Source of the DNA: Maylandia zebra
Taxonomy: Eukaryota > Chordata > Actinopteri > Cichliformes > Cichlidae
DNA: 64,000 nucleotides
Reading direction: 5' to 3'
Assembly (NCBI RefSeq): GCF_041146795.1
Contig: NC_135184.1
Location: 2,505,967 to 2,569,966, forward strand
The notes under the pieces were generated by a model. That model saw nothing but the letters and a program-made list of their open reading frames with translations. It was not told the origin of the DNA and made no database searches. This document shows, in pieces, positions 43,330-55,241 of the stretch (positions are counted from its first letter, which is position 1; every line of letters starts with the position of its first letter). The translations under genes were made by a program, and so were the position numbers.

Positions 43330-43383
43330 AGAGTGGATATGGTTACCCCATCTTTGGCTCTGGAACTAAACTGTCTGTAACAG
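43330..43383 (+). CDS. TRG joining segment J2
   Basis: 54 bases; in the C frame it reads SGYGYPIFGSGTKLSVT plus one base, with two extra bases at the heptamer edge. Donor gtaaga follows. It has the FGSG motif and phase-1 end as in J1. The segment differs from J1 in its first residue and in Pro for Tyr before IFGSG. C3 is 1.35 kb downstream. Confidence 0.93.
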
Positions 43384-44735
43384 GTAAGAACAAACATTTA
43401 TTTTCCTTCAGTTGTTTTATTGTAGAAGCTGAAAATGTGTTTAAAGTCAGTTTCTGCTGCTTCAGGCTTTACATGTTAGTTTTTCATCATTAGTAGAGAA
43501 TTCATCTGCAGCCATTGTTACATAAGAAAAGCTCAATAATCTCTGAAAACATGTTGAAATCTCACTGAACAACTAAAGTTATTCTTTATTTCTGCAAATA
43601 TTAGTGATGTTACAAATATTTAGGATTTGATCCTCTCAGTGATTCTGCTGGTTTTTAACACAAGATCATATTTGATGTTAAAATTAAATTAATATAGATT
43701 AACAACAAATATGGTTTCAGGAAATATTTGCTTTATGTTGAGGAACAAATATTTTTTAATAGTCAAACATTCATGTAGCTGCTTCAAAAAGGTAAATAGA
43801 ATTATAAAAACAGATACTGATTAGAAAACTCAGAAATGATATGACAGATAAATTTAGGATGAATTTGACATCGTTAAACTCTGATATTTATTTCTGAGAT
43901 GAAGTCGTGTGTGTGGATTTGTACATGACAATAAAAAGTTAATAATACTTAAATTTTCCAAAATACTTTTCAAGACAAATTTTTATTAAATATATTTTTT
44001 CAAATAATTTGTATTTTATGACTAAAAATATCATGAAGTATATCTCATATTATTGAAAACGTTTTATTCAACATTTCAGTTTTAGTGTTTTAAAATAGTT
44101 GCTACAGTTTTTTATTTGAATAAAAACATAAATTAAAATAATCACTGTGTTACTTTTCCAATTTTTACTCAAAAATATTTAAGAATAAATTAGTCTGAAA
44201 GACAAATATGGTCTTTATGGTAAAATATATCAAAGACAAGAAGAATGGAAATTTTATCTGCTGAATTGAATTTTGTGAAATGATATTTAATTTTATTAAT
44301 AGTACAAAACAATATGAAAAAAGATGAATTTATTTTTGGACAGAAGAGGATCTCTGTTAGAACTCGTGTCTAAGGACTAATAAGAAAAATACATTTTCAC
44401 TTGTATAAAGACAAATGTAAATATTTTAAAATTGGACTGAACTAAATTTCTATAAAACAATAAAAAGCAAACACATGACGAATTAAACTGAATTTAATTT
44501 TAATATTAAAATCATGCTGAGTGTTCCTCATGTGAGCCATGATGACATGAGGTGATGACTGTGTTTGATATGAAGCTGAATCCAGTGTATGTAGTGAACT
44601 TTGTGCTGATGAGTAGTTTAGTGATCAGAGTCCATGTAGTTTCCAGGATCAGACTGAATGCAGTGCAGTGCTGGAAGCTGCTGCTGACTGTGTGAATGTG
44701 TGTCTGTGCTGCTTGTTGCTGCTGTCAAACTTCAG
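43384..44735 (+). other. J2-C3 intron
   Basis: No gene seen. The first part matches the J1-C2 intron to about 43860. From 44062 it aligns without gaps to the left end of the window. About 1 kb shorter than the J1-C2 intron, which carries extra insertions. Confidence 0.7.
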
Positions 44736-45344
44736 ATGAGCAGGTAGTGAAGCCCGTGGTGAGCGTGTACCCAGCAGCATCCAGAGCCCACCTGGAGGGG
44801 AACAGCTCCCTGCTGTGTGTGGCCTCAGCCATGTTTCCTCCTCTGGTCCAGTTCTCCTGGAAAAGACAGAAGAAGAACGGCGGAGAAGCGGAGGAGCTGC
44901 CCCCTGCTGAGGGAGAGCAGCTGGAGCTCAGAGAGGCGGGACGCACCATTGCCATCAGGATGGTTGATGGGAGCCATTCTGACACATATAAATACAGCTG
45001 CTGGGTGAAGCACGAGGGGGGCACAGTGGAGGCCCGAACACAACAAGGTAATGAAGGCTTGGTGACTGTGTTCAGCAGTGATTCAGCTTCATGTGGAGAT
45101 GCTGTCAAAGAGAGCAGAGCAGCAGAGGACTGACATTTCTCACTGCAGCTCCAAACATTTGACTCCTTTTCTTTATCCACCCACAGATTATCTTCCTTCT
45201 CTTCCTTCTACACACGAGGTGAAGCTGCTCTGCCTGCTGTACACAGTGCTGATAGTGAAGAGTCTGGTGTACTGCTGTGGACTCTCTCTGCTGATGATGC
45301 TCACAAACAAGGGAGCGTCCACCAACTGCACACATGCTGACTGA
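44736..45344 (+). CDS. TRG constant gene, copy 3 (C3), two exons
   Basis: TCR gamma constant region. Exon 1 (44736-45047) encodes the Ig domain, same as C2, including the loop VDGSHSDTYKY. Exon 2 (45187-45344) encodes the short cysteine-free hinge (DYLPSLPSTHEV), the membrane helix LLYTVLIVKSLVYCC and the tail, ending at tga 45342-45344, as in C1. It thus combines a C2-like Ig domain with a C1-like hinge and 3' flank. Junctions are phase 1 with GT-AG borders. No disabling change seen. Splices from J2 1.35 kb upstream. Confidence 0.9.
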
Positions 45345-45629
45345 CTGTTTCCTGCTCGCCTTTTCTCACCATCAGATTTCCTCCAGTCAGCAGTCAGAAA
45401 TGTAAATTAACTTCTGGTTGCTTCAATGTTTCATTACTGAGCATTTGACCTTTTCTCATTTAATCATCTTAAACTGTGTAACATAAATTTACAGATAAAC
45501 ATGTTTGATGTGTTTGTAAAAGTGTAGATTCTTTATGTGAAGATTTCTTTTGTACATCTCTGCAGAAAAACTGATGCATTCAGATCCCACCATAACAAAA
45601 TAACAGTGTAGTTATTTGTCTGAAGTAAA

Positions 45630-45635
45630 AATAAA
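45630..45635 (+). terminator. polyadenylation signal of C3
   Basis: AATAAA 286 bases after the stop codon, as in C1. Confidence 0.7.
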
Positions 45636-45711
45636 GATTGTGATTTTAAGAATGCATTTCTCATTTCTTCTGTGATACATAACCTGTGTGACTGCAGCAT
45701 TCACACATCAT

Positions 45712-45872
45712 AAACTTGCTCTCCTGCAGCAGACGGGCTGTGTGGGTTTCTGCTCTGCAGCCTCCACACCGTTAGCTGTGGCTTTCACTTTAATAACACA
45801 ATGACAGTTACAAGCATGAACTCTGCTTCAAGTTGTTCAGGAAGCATCTGTGTTCATGTGTGTGAGAGAAAC
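45712..45872 (+). promoter_or_regulatory. candidate TRG 3' enhancer block, copy 3
   Basis: Third copy of the block. CCGTTA is at 45769-45774 and TGTGGC at 45777-45782. Confidence 0.45.
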
Positions 45873-47633
45873 AAAGTGTGAACTCAGAGCTGTTACACAG
45901 TTGATGTTTAGTACGATCACAAAAGACAAATACAAGATGAAGTCTGAACATTAAATCCCACAGAACTCAAGTTGAACCGTTATGATTTAAAAACACTGAA
46001 GAAGGGAATAAATTAAGACAAGATTTGTAAAAACAATTTCACAAAACACCATCAGTTCAGATGGATGTTGAGCATCTTTCCATCTTTTTCTAATAATCAT
46101 AAATATGTAAAATGTTTAATCAAAATGTGTCATTGATTAATCAGCCTAATTATTCAGACTAGTACAATTTATACAAATAATATAATTGAGTTAAAAACTG
46201 AAATCAAATCATAATTATTATAATTAAGAGCAGCACAGAGAGACAAACTCAAACAAAGAACATTCATCAATTTGATGATTGAACCAGTGCTGAATATTTA
46301 TTAAGTTCACCCACGCTGTGCTGTAAATTCTGTTGATATGAATATTAAGATTTAACCCTCATAATGTCGTCCCGATTTCCACACACCTGTGGTCCTCAGG
46401 GTCACAAATGTCCCCACTTCATTTCAGTGTTTTTAAAGTATAAATTGTCGATCAATTCAGTGTAAAAAATACATGAAATGATCAGTTATTGTGATCATTG
46501 TTTCACAACCAGAGTCGGTCGCTTTAACAGATGATCACAGACGGCTTTATGTCAAAGTTAATGTAGGAAGCTGTTTTTAAACGACTTCAAGTTTTTTACT
46601 GGCAGCAAATAATCAGGTTTTCCTTTGGGCTCAAAAATGACCCCGTCTGCTTTGACTATTTATAAATGAAAGGTATAAAATATCATCCATCTCTGTGTTT
46701 CAAGGTTTGATTCAACTTTATTCCAACTCATTGCCTGACATGTTTCTGTATGTTGGCATGGTAGGAACAGCAGGGCATGGGTCTGAGTGAAGGCAAACCT
46801 TCATGAGGACACAGGCGTGTCCATATTTGACACAAGTGCAGGAGGACAAATTAGAAATTCACTGAACTTTAGTGACGCTTTTAAAGAATCTGTGATTTTA
46901 AAATCTTAGATGCAAATATAAAATCTGATGAGATTTATTCCACAGATTTGTGTTTTATGTCAGGGTAAATAATCTCTAACAAGTTAAGTGATTTACTATG
47001 AAGTGAAAAAGAGCAAATATGAAACAGATGTTGTCATGGAGGAGTGGACTCAGGCGCAGACAAACTCAGACGCTCGATGGCGAAGAATTAAGTGAAGTTT
47101 GTTACAGGAGGTTCGGTGTGACGACAACGAGTGATGAAAACAAACATGAACTAAAGGCGAGAGCCTAAAAATCGGCTCTGAGGTAAATGACTCATTTACA
47201 AGGTATCAGGTATCACAGCACGCTGTGAGACGCTGTCAGCAGCACTGAAGGAAACACTGTGAACAGTGTTGAGACCACACCAGCCTCTCCCATCCTTTTG
47301 TCTTATAGAGATCACAGAGATGTTTCCAAATATTCCTACTTTTGTACTGTTGTGTAAATGTGTGTGTAAAGGTGGATGACTGCCTGCTGCAGATGAAATC
47401 TAACCATGGGTACAAATAAATGAAGCTGAAGCTGACGTGAAACACAGCCCTGTTTTTATTACTGTTTATAGATATTAGAATTGATGATCATCATTTTAAT
47501 GATTCTTAAAACTGTCATCAACAAAACAGAACAATTAAAAATGAGATGCTGTGAATATTATTTATTCATTTTGATTCACAAAAACAAAGAAAAGGTGAAG
47601 ATATTCAAAAAGTTAGATGAAGAAGAAAACCAC
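45873..47633. other. C3 3' flank
   Basis: No gene seen. Nearly identical to 1812-3480, with small indels. Confidence 0.65.
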
Positions 47634-47920
47634 AGGTAACAGTGTGTGTTAGTAAATTCACAGCAACATGAATGTTTCTGAGTGTTTGTGCATCATGTGA
47701 CCCAGATTTTTGGATCTGCTGTCAGATTGAAATGAAGACGATGAAACCACAGCAGCTTCAGCTGAGCTGTCAATCAGCAGCAGCAGTCTTATCTGTGGGC
47801 CGCAGGGGCTGATGGGAGCTTTGAGGACCTGTTAGAAACCACGTGGCCCTCGTCTGATCTCACAGCTCGTCCTTGTTTGGCCTCAGCTGCATCAGAGCGC
47901 CACTTCTCCCCAGGTTCACC
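47634..47920 (+). pseudogene. V3 remnant: V 5' flank without coding part
   Basis: Matches the V1 and V2 upstream DNA, including ACCACA (47746-47751), the E-boxes and the ccaggttcacc just before the leader. At 47921 the match stops, 22 bases before where the leader ATG should be, and Tc1 transposon DNA begins. No V exon or V RSS was found further on. It is a promoter without a gene. Confidence 0.85.
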
Positions 47921-48755
47921 TCCAAGATCGTCTGAGACCAGCCACCCAGACAGCTGCTGGAACAATTGGTTTGCACAACCAAACAATTTCTGCACAAACT
48001 GTCAGAAACAGTCTCAGGGACGCTCAACTGGATGCCCGTCGTCCTCATTGGGGTCTTGACCTGACTCCAGCTCGTCGCCGTAACAGACTTGTGTGGGCAA
48101 ATGCTCACATTCGATGGCGTCTGGCACGTTGGAGAGGTGTGCGCTTCACGGATGAATCATGGTTCACATTGTTCAGGGCAGATGGCAGCTGAGAATGTCC
48201 CAGTTCTTGCATGGCCAGCATACTCACCGGACATGTCACCCATTGAGCATGTTCAGGATGTGCTTGACCGGCGTATACGACAGCGTGTACCAGTTCCCAC
48301 GAATATCCAACAACCTCGCACAGCCATTGAAGTGGAGCGGACCAACATTCCACAGGCCACAATTGACAATCTGATAGACTCCATGCGACGATGTGTTGCA
48401 CTGCATGAGGCAAATGGTGGTCACACCAGATACTGACCGGTTCTGGGTCCCCAGACCCCCAATAGCGCAAAAAACTGCACATTCCAGGGTGGCCTTTTGT
48501 TGTGGGCAGTCTGAGGTACACCTGTGCACTACTCATGATGTCAGATCAGCATCCTGATGTGGCACACCTGTGAGGTGGGATGGATTATCTCAATATAGCA
48601 GATGTGCCCACTACCACACATTTGGACTGATTTGTGACCACTGTTTGGGAGGGATGGTTATATTGTGTATCTGGAATGAATTTTAGGTCTCTACGTCCAT
48701 CCCATGGGGAATGGGAGCAGTAACAAAGGTGTTGCGTTTATATTTTTGTTCAGTG
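47921..48755 (+). mobile_element. Tc1/mariner remnant, 5' truncated and internally deleted
   Basis: Broken transposase coding. One piece has the DNA-binding to catalytic transition (RRPHWGLDLTPARRRNRL) and FTDESWFTLFRADGS with the first catalytic Asp. After an internal deletion another has YSPDMSPIEHVQDVL with the last catalytic region. The 3' end has the Tc1-type terminal repeat (gcgtttatatttttgttcag) followed by TA. The left inverted repeat and N-terminus are missing. Confidence 0.88.
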
Positions 48756-48895
48756 TAGTTAGGGCTGGACCAGGTGACCCTGAATCCTCCCTTAGTTATG
48801 CTGCAATAGACGTAGGCTGCCGGGGATTCCCATGATGCATTGAGTTTTTCCTTTCCAGTCACCTTTCTCACTCACTATGTATTAACAGACCTCTC
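48756..48895 (+). mobile_element. L2-like LINE 3' part, left piece
   Basis: Reverse complement of about 34797-34930. The Tc1 element sits at a TA in this sequence (ata-gttagggctgg). It continues at 50331 after the Rex1-like insertion. Confidence 0.8.
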
Positions 48896-50330
48896 TTGGT
48901 CCTGGCTCAGCTTCGGCGCCTAACAAGCTCATCACTGGACCCACTTCAGTTTGCCTACCAGCCTGGCATTGGAGCGGATGATGCCGTCATTCACCTCCTA
49001 CATCGTTCCCTCGCTCACCTGGAGACCGCTGGAAGCACTGTGAGAATCATGTTCTTTGATTTCTCCAGTGCCTTCAACACCATTCTTCCCTCGGTTCTAA
49101 AGGACAAGCTGGTGAACTCTGGAGTGGACCATCACCTCACTACCTGGATCCTGGACTACCTCACCGACCGACCACAGTATGTGAGGACTCAGGGCTGTGT
49201 GTCGGACAGGGTCGTCTGCAGTACGGGGGCCCCACAGGGAACGGTTCTGGCTCCGTTCCTCTTCACCATCTACACTGCAGACTTCTCCCACAATTCCACC
49301 CAGTGCTTCCTGCAGAAGTTCTCTGATGACTCTGCAATAGTCGGCCTCATCACTGATGGGGACGACAAGGAGTACAGAGGTCTGACCCAAGACTTTGTGG
49401 ACTGGTGCCAGCTGAACTACCTCCAGATCAACGCCAGTAAAACCAAGGAGCTGGTGGTAGACTTCCGCAGGCACAAGCATTCTCCACTGCAACCACTGAA
49501 CATCCAAGGTATGGACATTGAGGCTGTGGACAGCTACAGGTACCTTGGTGTTCATCTGAACAACAGACTGGACTGGACTCATAACTCAGACGCCCTCTAC
49601 AGGAAAGGGCAGAGCAGGCTGTACCTGCTGCGGAGACTCAGGTCGTTTGGAGTGGAGGGCCCACTCCTGAAGAAATTCTATGACTCTGTTGTGGCTTCTG
49701 CTATCTTTTATGGCGTGGTCTGCTGGGGCGGCAGCATCTCTGCTGGGGACAGGAAGAGACTGAACAGGGTGATCCGAAGGGCCAGCTCTGTTCTAGGATG
49801 CCCTCTGGACCCAGTGGAGGTGGTGAGTGACAGGAGAACGGCGGCTAAGCTGTCATCCCTGTTGGACAACATCTCCCACCCCATGCAGCAGACTGTGACA
49901 GCACTGAGCAGCTCCTTCAGTGGGAGACTGCGGCACCCACGGTGTGGGACGGAGAGATTTCGCAGGTCTTTCCTCCCCACTGCTGTCAGACTCCACAACA
50001 AAGACTTTAACTGATCAAGCACACACATCCATACATATGCAATAATACTAAGTGCAATAATCCTTTCTGTCATCGTTGTATTTTTACTCAGTTGTATATA
50101 GTATTTGTATTTGTATTCTATTTTTATCTTATTGTATATTTATTTTATTTTATTCTACTGTATATAGTATATTATTTTATTCTATTCTGTACAGCTGTGT
50201 ACTGTATTTATTCTTATTGTATTCTAATTTTTGCCTCATAACTTTTGCACTGTCCACTTCCTGCTGTGACAAAACAAATTTCCCACGTGTGGGACTAATA
50301 AAGGTTATCTTATCTTATCTTATCTTATCT
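48896..50330 (+). mobile_element. Rex1-like LINE, 5' truncated
   Basis: One open frame to 50014 (about 370 residues) with reverse-transcriptase motifs: [39 protein letters not shown], catalytic FSDDSAIVG, and the thumb-side SYRYLGVHLNNRLDW. The 3' end is gggactaataaagg followed by tatct repeats, as in Rex1/CR1-type elements. The N-terminal endonuclease is absent, so it is a dead-on-arrival copy, yet its reading frame is intact. It splits an L2-like LINE between ctctc (48891-48895) and ctgcatt (50331). Confidence 0.85.
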
Positions 50331-50636
50331 CTGCATTGAATCATATCTGTTATTAACCTCTGTCTCTCCTCCACAGCATGTCTTTATCCCATCTTCTTTC
50401 TCTCACCCCAGCAGATGGCCCCGCCCCTCCCTGAGCCTGGTTCTGCTGGAGGTTTCTTCCTGTTAAAATGGAGTTTTTCCTTCCCACTGTCGCCAAAGTG
50501 CTGCTCATAGGGGGTCATATGATTGTTGGGTTTTTCTTTGTACCTACTGTACAATATAAAGCGCCTTGAGGCGACTTTTTTTTTTGTGATTTTGCGCTAT
50601 ATAAATAAAACTGATTTGAATTGAATTGATTGTTGT
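50331..50636 (+). mobile_element. L2-like LINE 3' part, right piece
   Basis: Continues the L2-like 3' part to the gcgctatataaataaaact tail. Confidence 0.8.
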
Positions 50637-51099
50637 TACTGTGGCAGATTATCCACTACCTGCTCACCTTTTGTTTTTTCATTTACTGAAAAAAAAAGGA
50701 AGAAAAGTATTATGACGCTATAAGGAAATTGAAAGTGAGAAGATAATAAGGGGCTGGAGGGAAAAAAATTAAGAAAACAAATCAGATTTGTCAAATCAGA
50801 AAATTAAAGTTGTAAATTTCAGAGAAAAAAGTGGCAAATTTTAAAGTAAAAAATTCTGAAGTAGTGTGATGCCATTAGGATGAGCTGTGGACTGTGGAAT
50901 GACTGATCAACATCAGCTGTGTCTAATCACAAAGTGGATGACTGGAATTTATTAACGGGCATTTGGCAAGAGAAGGAGTTGTAGTGGTGGGCTTGCATCC
51001 ATTCCAAATGATCTGTCCATCATAAGTCAGAGGACATTTGTCTTTGACTGCAGTGAGGCTCCTCATCCTCACCTCTCCCTTTCCCACCTGGATAAGAAA
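50637..51099. other. AT-rich unassigned DNA
   Basis: Nothing recognisable. Confidence 0.5.
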
Positions 51100-51300
51100 G
51101 ACGCCTCTGTTAGAATGCTGTTTATAGACTTTAGCTCAGCATTCAACACCATTATCCCCCAAAAACTGTTTGACAAACTCAGCAAGTTTGGACTGAGGAC
51201 CTCTCTCTGTAACTGGATACTAGATTTCCTGTCAGAGAGGCCTCAGTCCGTCAGAAAGAGAGAAACGTCTCCAGCACCATCAGGCTGCTTGGTGAACATC
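51100..51300 (+). mobile_element. Rex1-like LINE RT fragment
   Basis: Reads [18 protein letters not shown] and [13 protein letters not shown], the same region as [10 protein letters not shown] in the LINE at 48896, then breaks. Confidence 0.7.
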
Positions 51301-54300
51301 ATCAGCAGAAAAAAACAAGTGCATCTTCAGGCCTGGTCGCTCATCCTTTCACCGACCTTTCTTTGCCAAAGATAAGAACAGTAGCTCAGAGTGGGTTAGT
51401 TAAATAAATATAGTTCTATTTGATCATTGTGTTTTTGATTTTCACTATTTGATCTTGCTTGAATACATTTTCCTGCAATTATGGCTAAATTGTGGACATT
51501 CACTTTTTGACATTTTGTGAAAAAGCAGAAATGTAACCGATGTGTTTCTGCGTTGTGTCTGATCCTGACAAAGAAAGGTAAAAGAAGGAAAGGCCTCCAA
51601 GTAAATAATTTGCCCGCTCCAGCTCCTCTCCTAGCAAGAAAAAGAAGCTAGCAAGAATGATCTATTCATGCTAGTGTTCACGTTCCCTAGAACACATATG
51701 TAGCACACACATCCTACACATTTATAGCTGGCAAAAACAGGCACAATGATGACAATAATTGAACTAAAATTGCAATCAGAAACATCAGGGTGGCTAAATA
51801 TGAAGTATATGAGTGTTTTACAGTGTTGGAAAGAAATGACACACACACAAGAACACATTTTATGTAATTATAACAATATGTAATCTATGACTGGATTACA
51901 GAAATCCAAGTATTATTCTTAATTTATGCAAAATGCTCTAACAGGTTACCCTAGCCATAATAAAATAATCTTTCCTTGGAGCCTGGCCTGCTGCCCGGGC
52001 TATTGAAACATACCAAAAATAACAAGTGCAACAATTAATCAACAGAGGAGCTACTGTTAACAGGTGCAACTAATAGGATTTGACCGTCAAGCCTACTCAC
52101 GTTTCTTCTTATCAGGGTTAGCAGGGAAGACAGCATTAGCTGGATAAGTTTGAGGTAGTTAGTACTAGGCAAATCCTCTCACCCACATCAGCTCCAGAAC
52201 TGCATTATCTACTGTGTGAAACTCATAGGACTTTAGGACCTCTTTCTTTTATCACAGAACCAAAATAAACTTTCTGTATACGGGTTTGTGGGCCTACTGA
52301 TCGACAATTTCTTTAACTGTTCATTAATGTAAATGTCTAATCACCCAATCCCATGGCAGCAATCCAATGCATTAAGACATATAATACTGTTTCTTACGAG
52401 TCGACCTTGAATGCAACACTAAAGTTTCACTTTCGTTCCAAACAAAACTCGAAGCAGAGATCAATGGATAACTTCTTGACTACATTTTTAGAATTATAAT
52501 CAAATACAGCACAATTTCAGTTTAAGAGGTTTGTGCTCACCTTTTCATGTGGGCCCACAGTAGTCAAGAAATCACCCGAGACGTCTGCCCGTCTGACCAC
52601 TAATCCGGCTCGACCACCGCAGAAAGCAACACCTCTAGCGCTCTACAAGGTGCCCGCATCCTCCACCAAAGTTGTCGCGAAATCGATCAATGCAGAGCAG
52701 TGTCACAAACCAGGCCCCAGAAAAGTGCAATCAAACGTTGAGTTTATTAACAGCCCGGAGAAAACATCAACATGTGTCTTCTGACCAAAATACATGTTGT
52801 GGACACTTAAAGCAGTGGGGTACACGCCCCCCCCCCCCCCCCCCCCCCCCCCCCATGGCGTCAATGACAGATTAAAATAGGTTCCAGACATTAGTCACAG
52901 TTAATCGTACATCTTGTACATCTTTAATAGCTATAAGCAGACATAGAACTTCTCTTTTCTATAACAGCTTTCATACAAGGTAATAAACTTCAAGCCCTCA
53001 GGGTCTCTGGGGCTAATTATTGACTCTGGTCATCTGTTGCCAAGTAGAGTAAAATATATTGAGACACCAAATGAGTTAAGGCCTCAGGCCGGACACATTC
53101 CTAGATTATATGTGTTGTAAGCATGCATTGCAGTTATCCTTCTATGTTCTAGTTTCGCTCAGCATGTATCACCTGGACAGTCACGCCAGTGAAGCTTAAG
53201 ACCCTTAATGAACCGAACATCAACTCAAAATAAGCACAGATATGCAATGTGTATAAAATACTTCTAACCGTACTTGTAATAAAAGTTAACATAATGGAAG
53301 GATCCTCAAATGGACATCTTCAATAAACAGCTGTAATGCAGTATCTGTAAGAAATATTATTAAATGGAATAATGCTGTAAAGAATGTTATTAATGCAGTT
53401 ATAATGATGCAGATTATATGGCAGCAATAAAAGAATTTCTGTATCTCCACAGTATGGTCAAGACAACTTACTGAAGTTTAAACAAAGCATCAGAATATTG
53501 AAAAAGGTAATTAAGTGACTTTGAATGTGGCACAGGGGTTGGAACCAGTCAATACAGACCAGAATCCTTAAGGTTTCTAGGACTTTGTTAATTCTATGCC
53601 ACAAAAAATGAAGGCAAAAGGGTGCCCAACCTAGTACTCACAAAATGTTACGAATGAAACAACTGCTGAGTATATATTTAAATTGCCTAAATATACTCCT
53701 ATATAGACAGCTACATAGGTGCCTTTCTAGGTCCCAGAAAGGCAGATTTGTCTCAAAATATTAGATGACGTATATATTAGATCATGGTTATTGACTATTG
53801 TTATGTGTATCACTTTAATGTTGCAGCTGTGGGGTGATTTTGTTTTTGGATGGCTCGATCTTTTGCAAAAGAAGAAGTATATAAATATTGGAAGCAACTT
53901 GCATCCAAATTATAGAAGTGCAGAAGCAACAAATAGCATAACACAAGCATAATTAAATAAACTGCTTTAAAACTGTACGTCAGCCAATGCACTACATTCC
54001 TACTGGTCTAATTCATGCTCTCATCCAATGGTGCGTAATTCAGTCCAGGCCAGCCTTTTGGGTAAGTGCCACCACATGCCTCACTTCTTGACACGCCCTA
54101 GTATGCTACTGTTTACTCAGTAAACGCCAACACTTGAGGAACGCCCATTTCAAAAAAAAAAAAAAAAAAAAGAACCTGAAAAAAAGCAAATGACAGCCAC
54201 ATAAAGAGCAGGTAAAGGCAATTTTTTATTCCTGCTTGACAATGTGAACAGAAAAGCTGAATAAACTGGTTAATGTTGCTGCATTGGTTGTGAAGATTAG

Positions 54301-55005
54301 GTGATTTTCCAAACGCATGCAGGGACAAAGTTTATGTTTTTCCGTTTCAACTTCTTTTCGAGCGTTTGTATTCAATTCAGTTCGGCTTCACGTACTAGCA
54401 GTTTCACAGTCGATTTGCCCTTTTTAGCTGAGCTACTGTTGTTTGAAAATTTCATTTGAAGTAGTTTCACAACTAACAGTTAGGTCATATATGATGTCAT
54501 CATTGTTACCGATGGATTTGTTTGTAAGCAGCATTTTGTTTCTGTAACTGTTTGTGACTTCCAGGAATAGGTTTCGGCAAGAGTTACAGGAAATCAACCG
54601 CACCCACTCTCTCGCTCTCACACACACGCACAAAGTGAGAGCGTCCTGCCTGTCAGGGCCGGTGTTAATGTAGTGCTTAAAATAGCCTCTTGTTTATGTC
54701 AAAGCACATTCACTTTGCTTCTTGTTTAGTTGAACTTTTCAGCTAATTTAGACAAAGGTAACTTTATATAAATGTCGAAAAATGTAGAAGTCTGGGCATT
54801 TCAGTAGTTTCCTTTCATCCCTTCATTCTTCTTCCACCCCACTGCAAGCGTGACGCATATTCCTTTGCTGCCCCTTGCATGATTTTTGCTGTTCAGCCAG
54901 ATAAGCAAATCTCAGGAAATACTTGCTAAACTCCTGTGATTTAATTTTTCACATTTAAAAAGACAAGCTGATTGAAGGCATTTTTTTTAGTGCAAGCTGA
55001 TAGTA

Positions 55006-55007
<2 letters not shown>
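51301..55007. other. unassigned DNA between the TRG locus and the NLRC gene
   Basis: No gene supported. It contains a 28-base poly-C run (52827-52854), a poly-A run (54152-54171) and AT-rich DNA. Some part is likely repeat-derived, but I recognise no family. 5' untranslated exons or promoter of the NLRC gene could lie near the right edge. Confidence 0.4.
52827..52854. repeat. 28-base poly-C run
   Basis: Uninterrupted C tract. Confidence 0.95.

Positions 55008-55081
<74 letters not shown>
55008..55081. repeat. (TG)n microsatellite
   Basis: About 36 uninterrupted units, 160 bases before the first NLRC coding exon. Confidence 0.95.
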
Positions 55082-55082
<1 letters not shown>

Positions 55083-55241
55083 TATTTGGACTCAGATATG
55101 TGTGATAATTTTAAATGTTTAGACTTCTCTGTATTATATTCATATGTGGTTATCACTGCTTTATGGAGAAAGTAAAATGTATTGTATTCTAAATGTTGAC
55201 AGCTTTGCAAAGGATCATTTTATCTCTGTAAATTTATAGGT

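Noticed and set aside
54941-55210. Thr-His repeat frame
   Set aside because: Translation of the (TG)n microsatellite.
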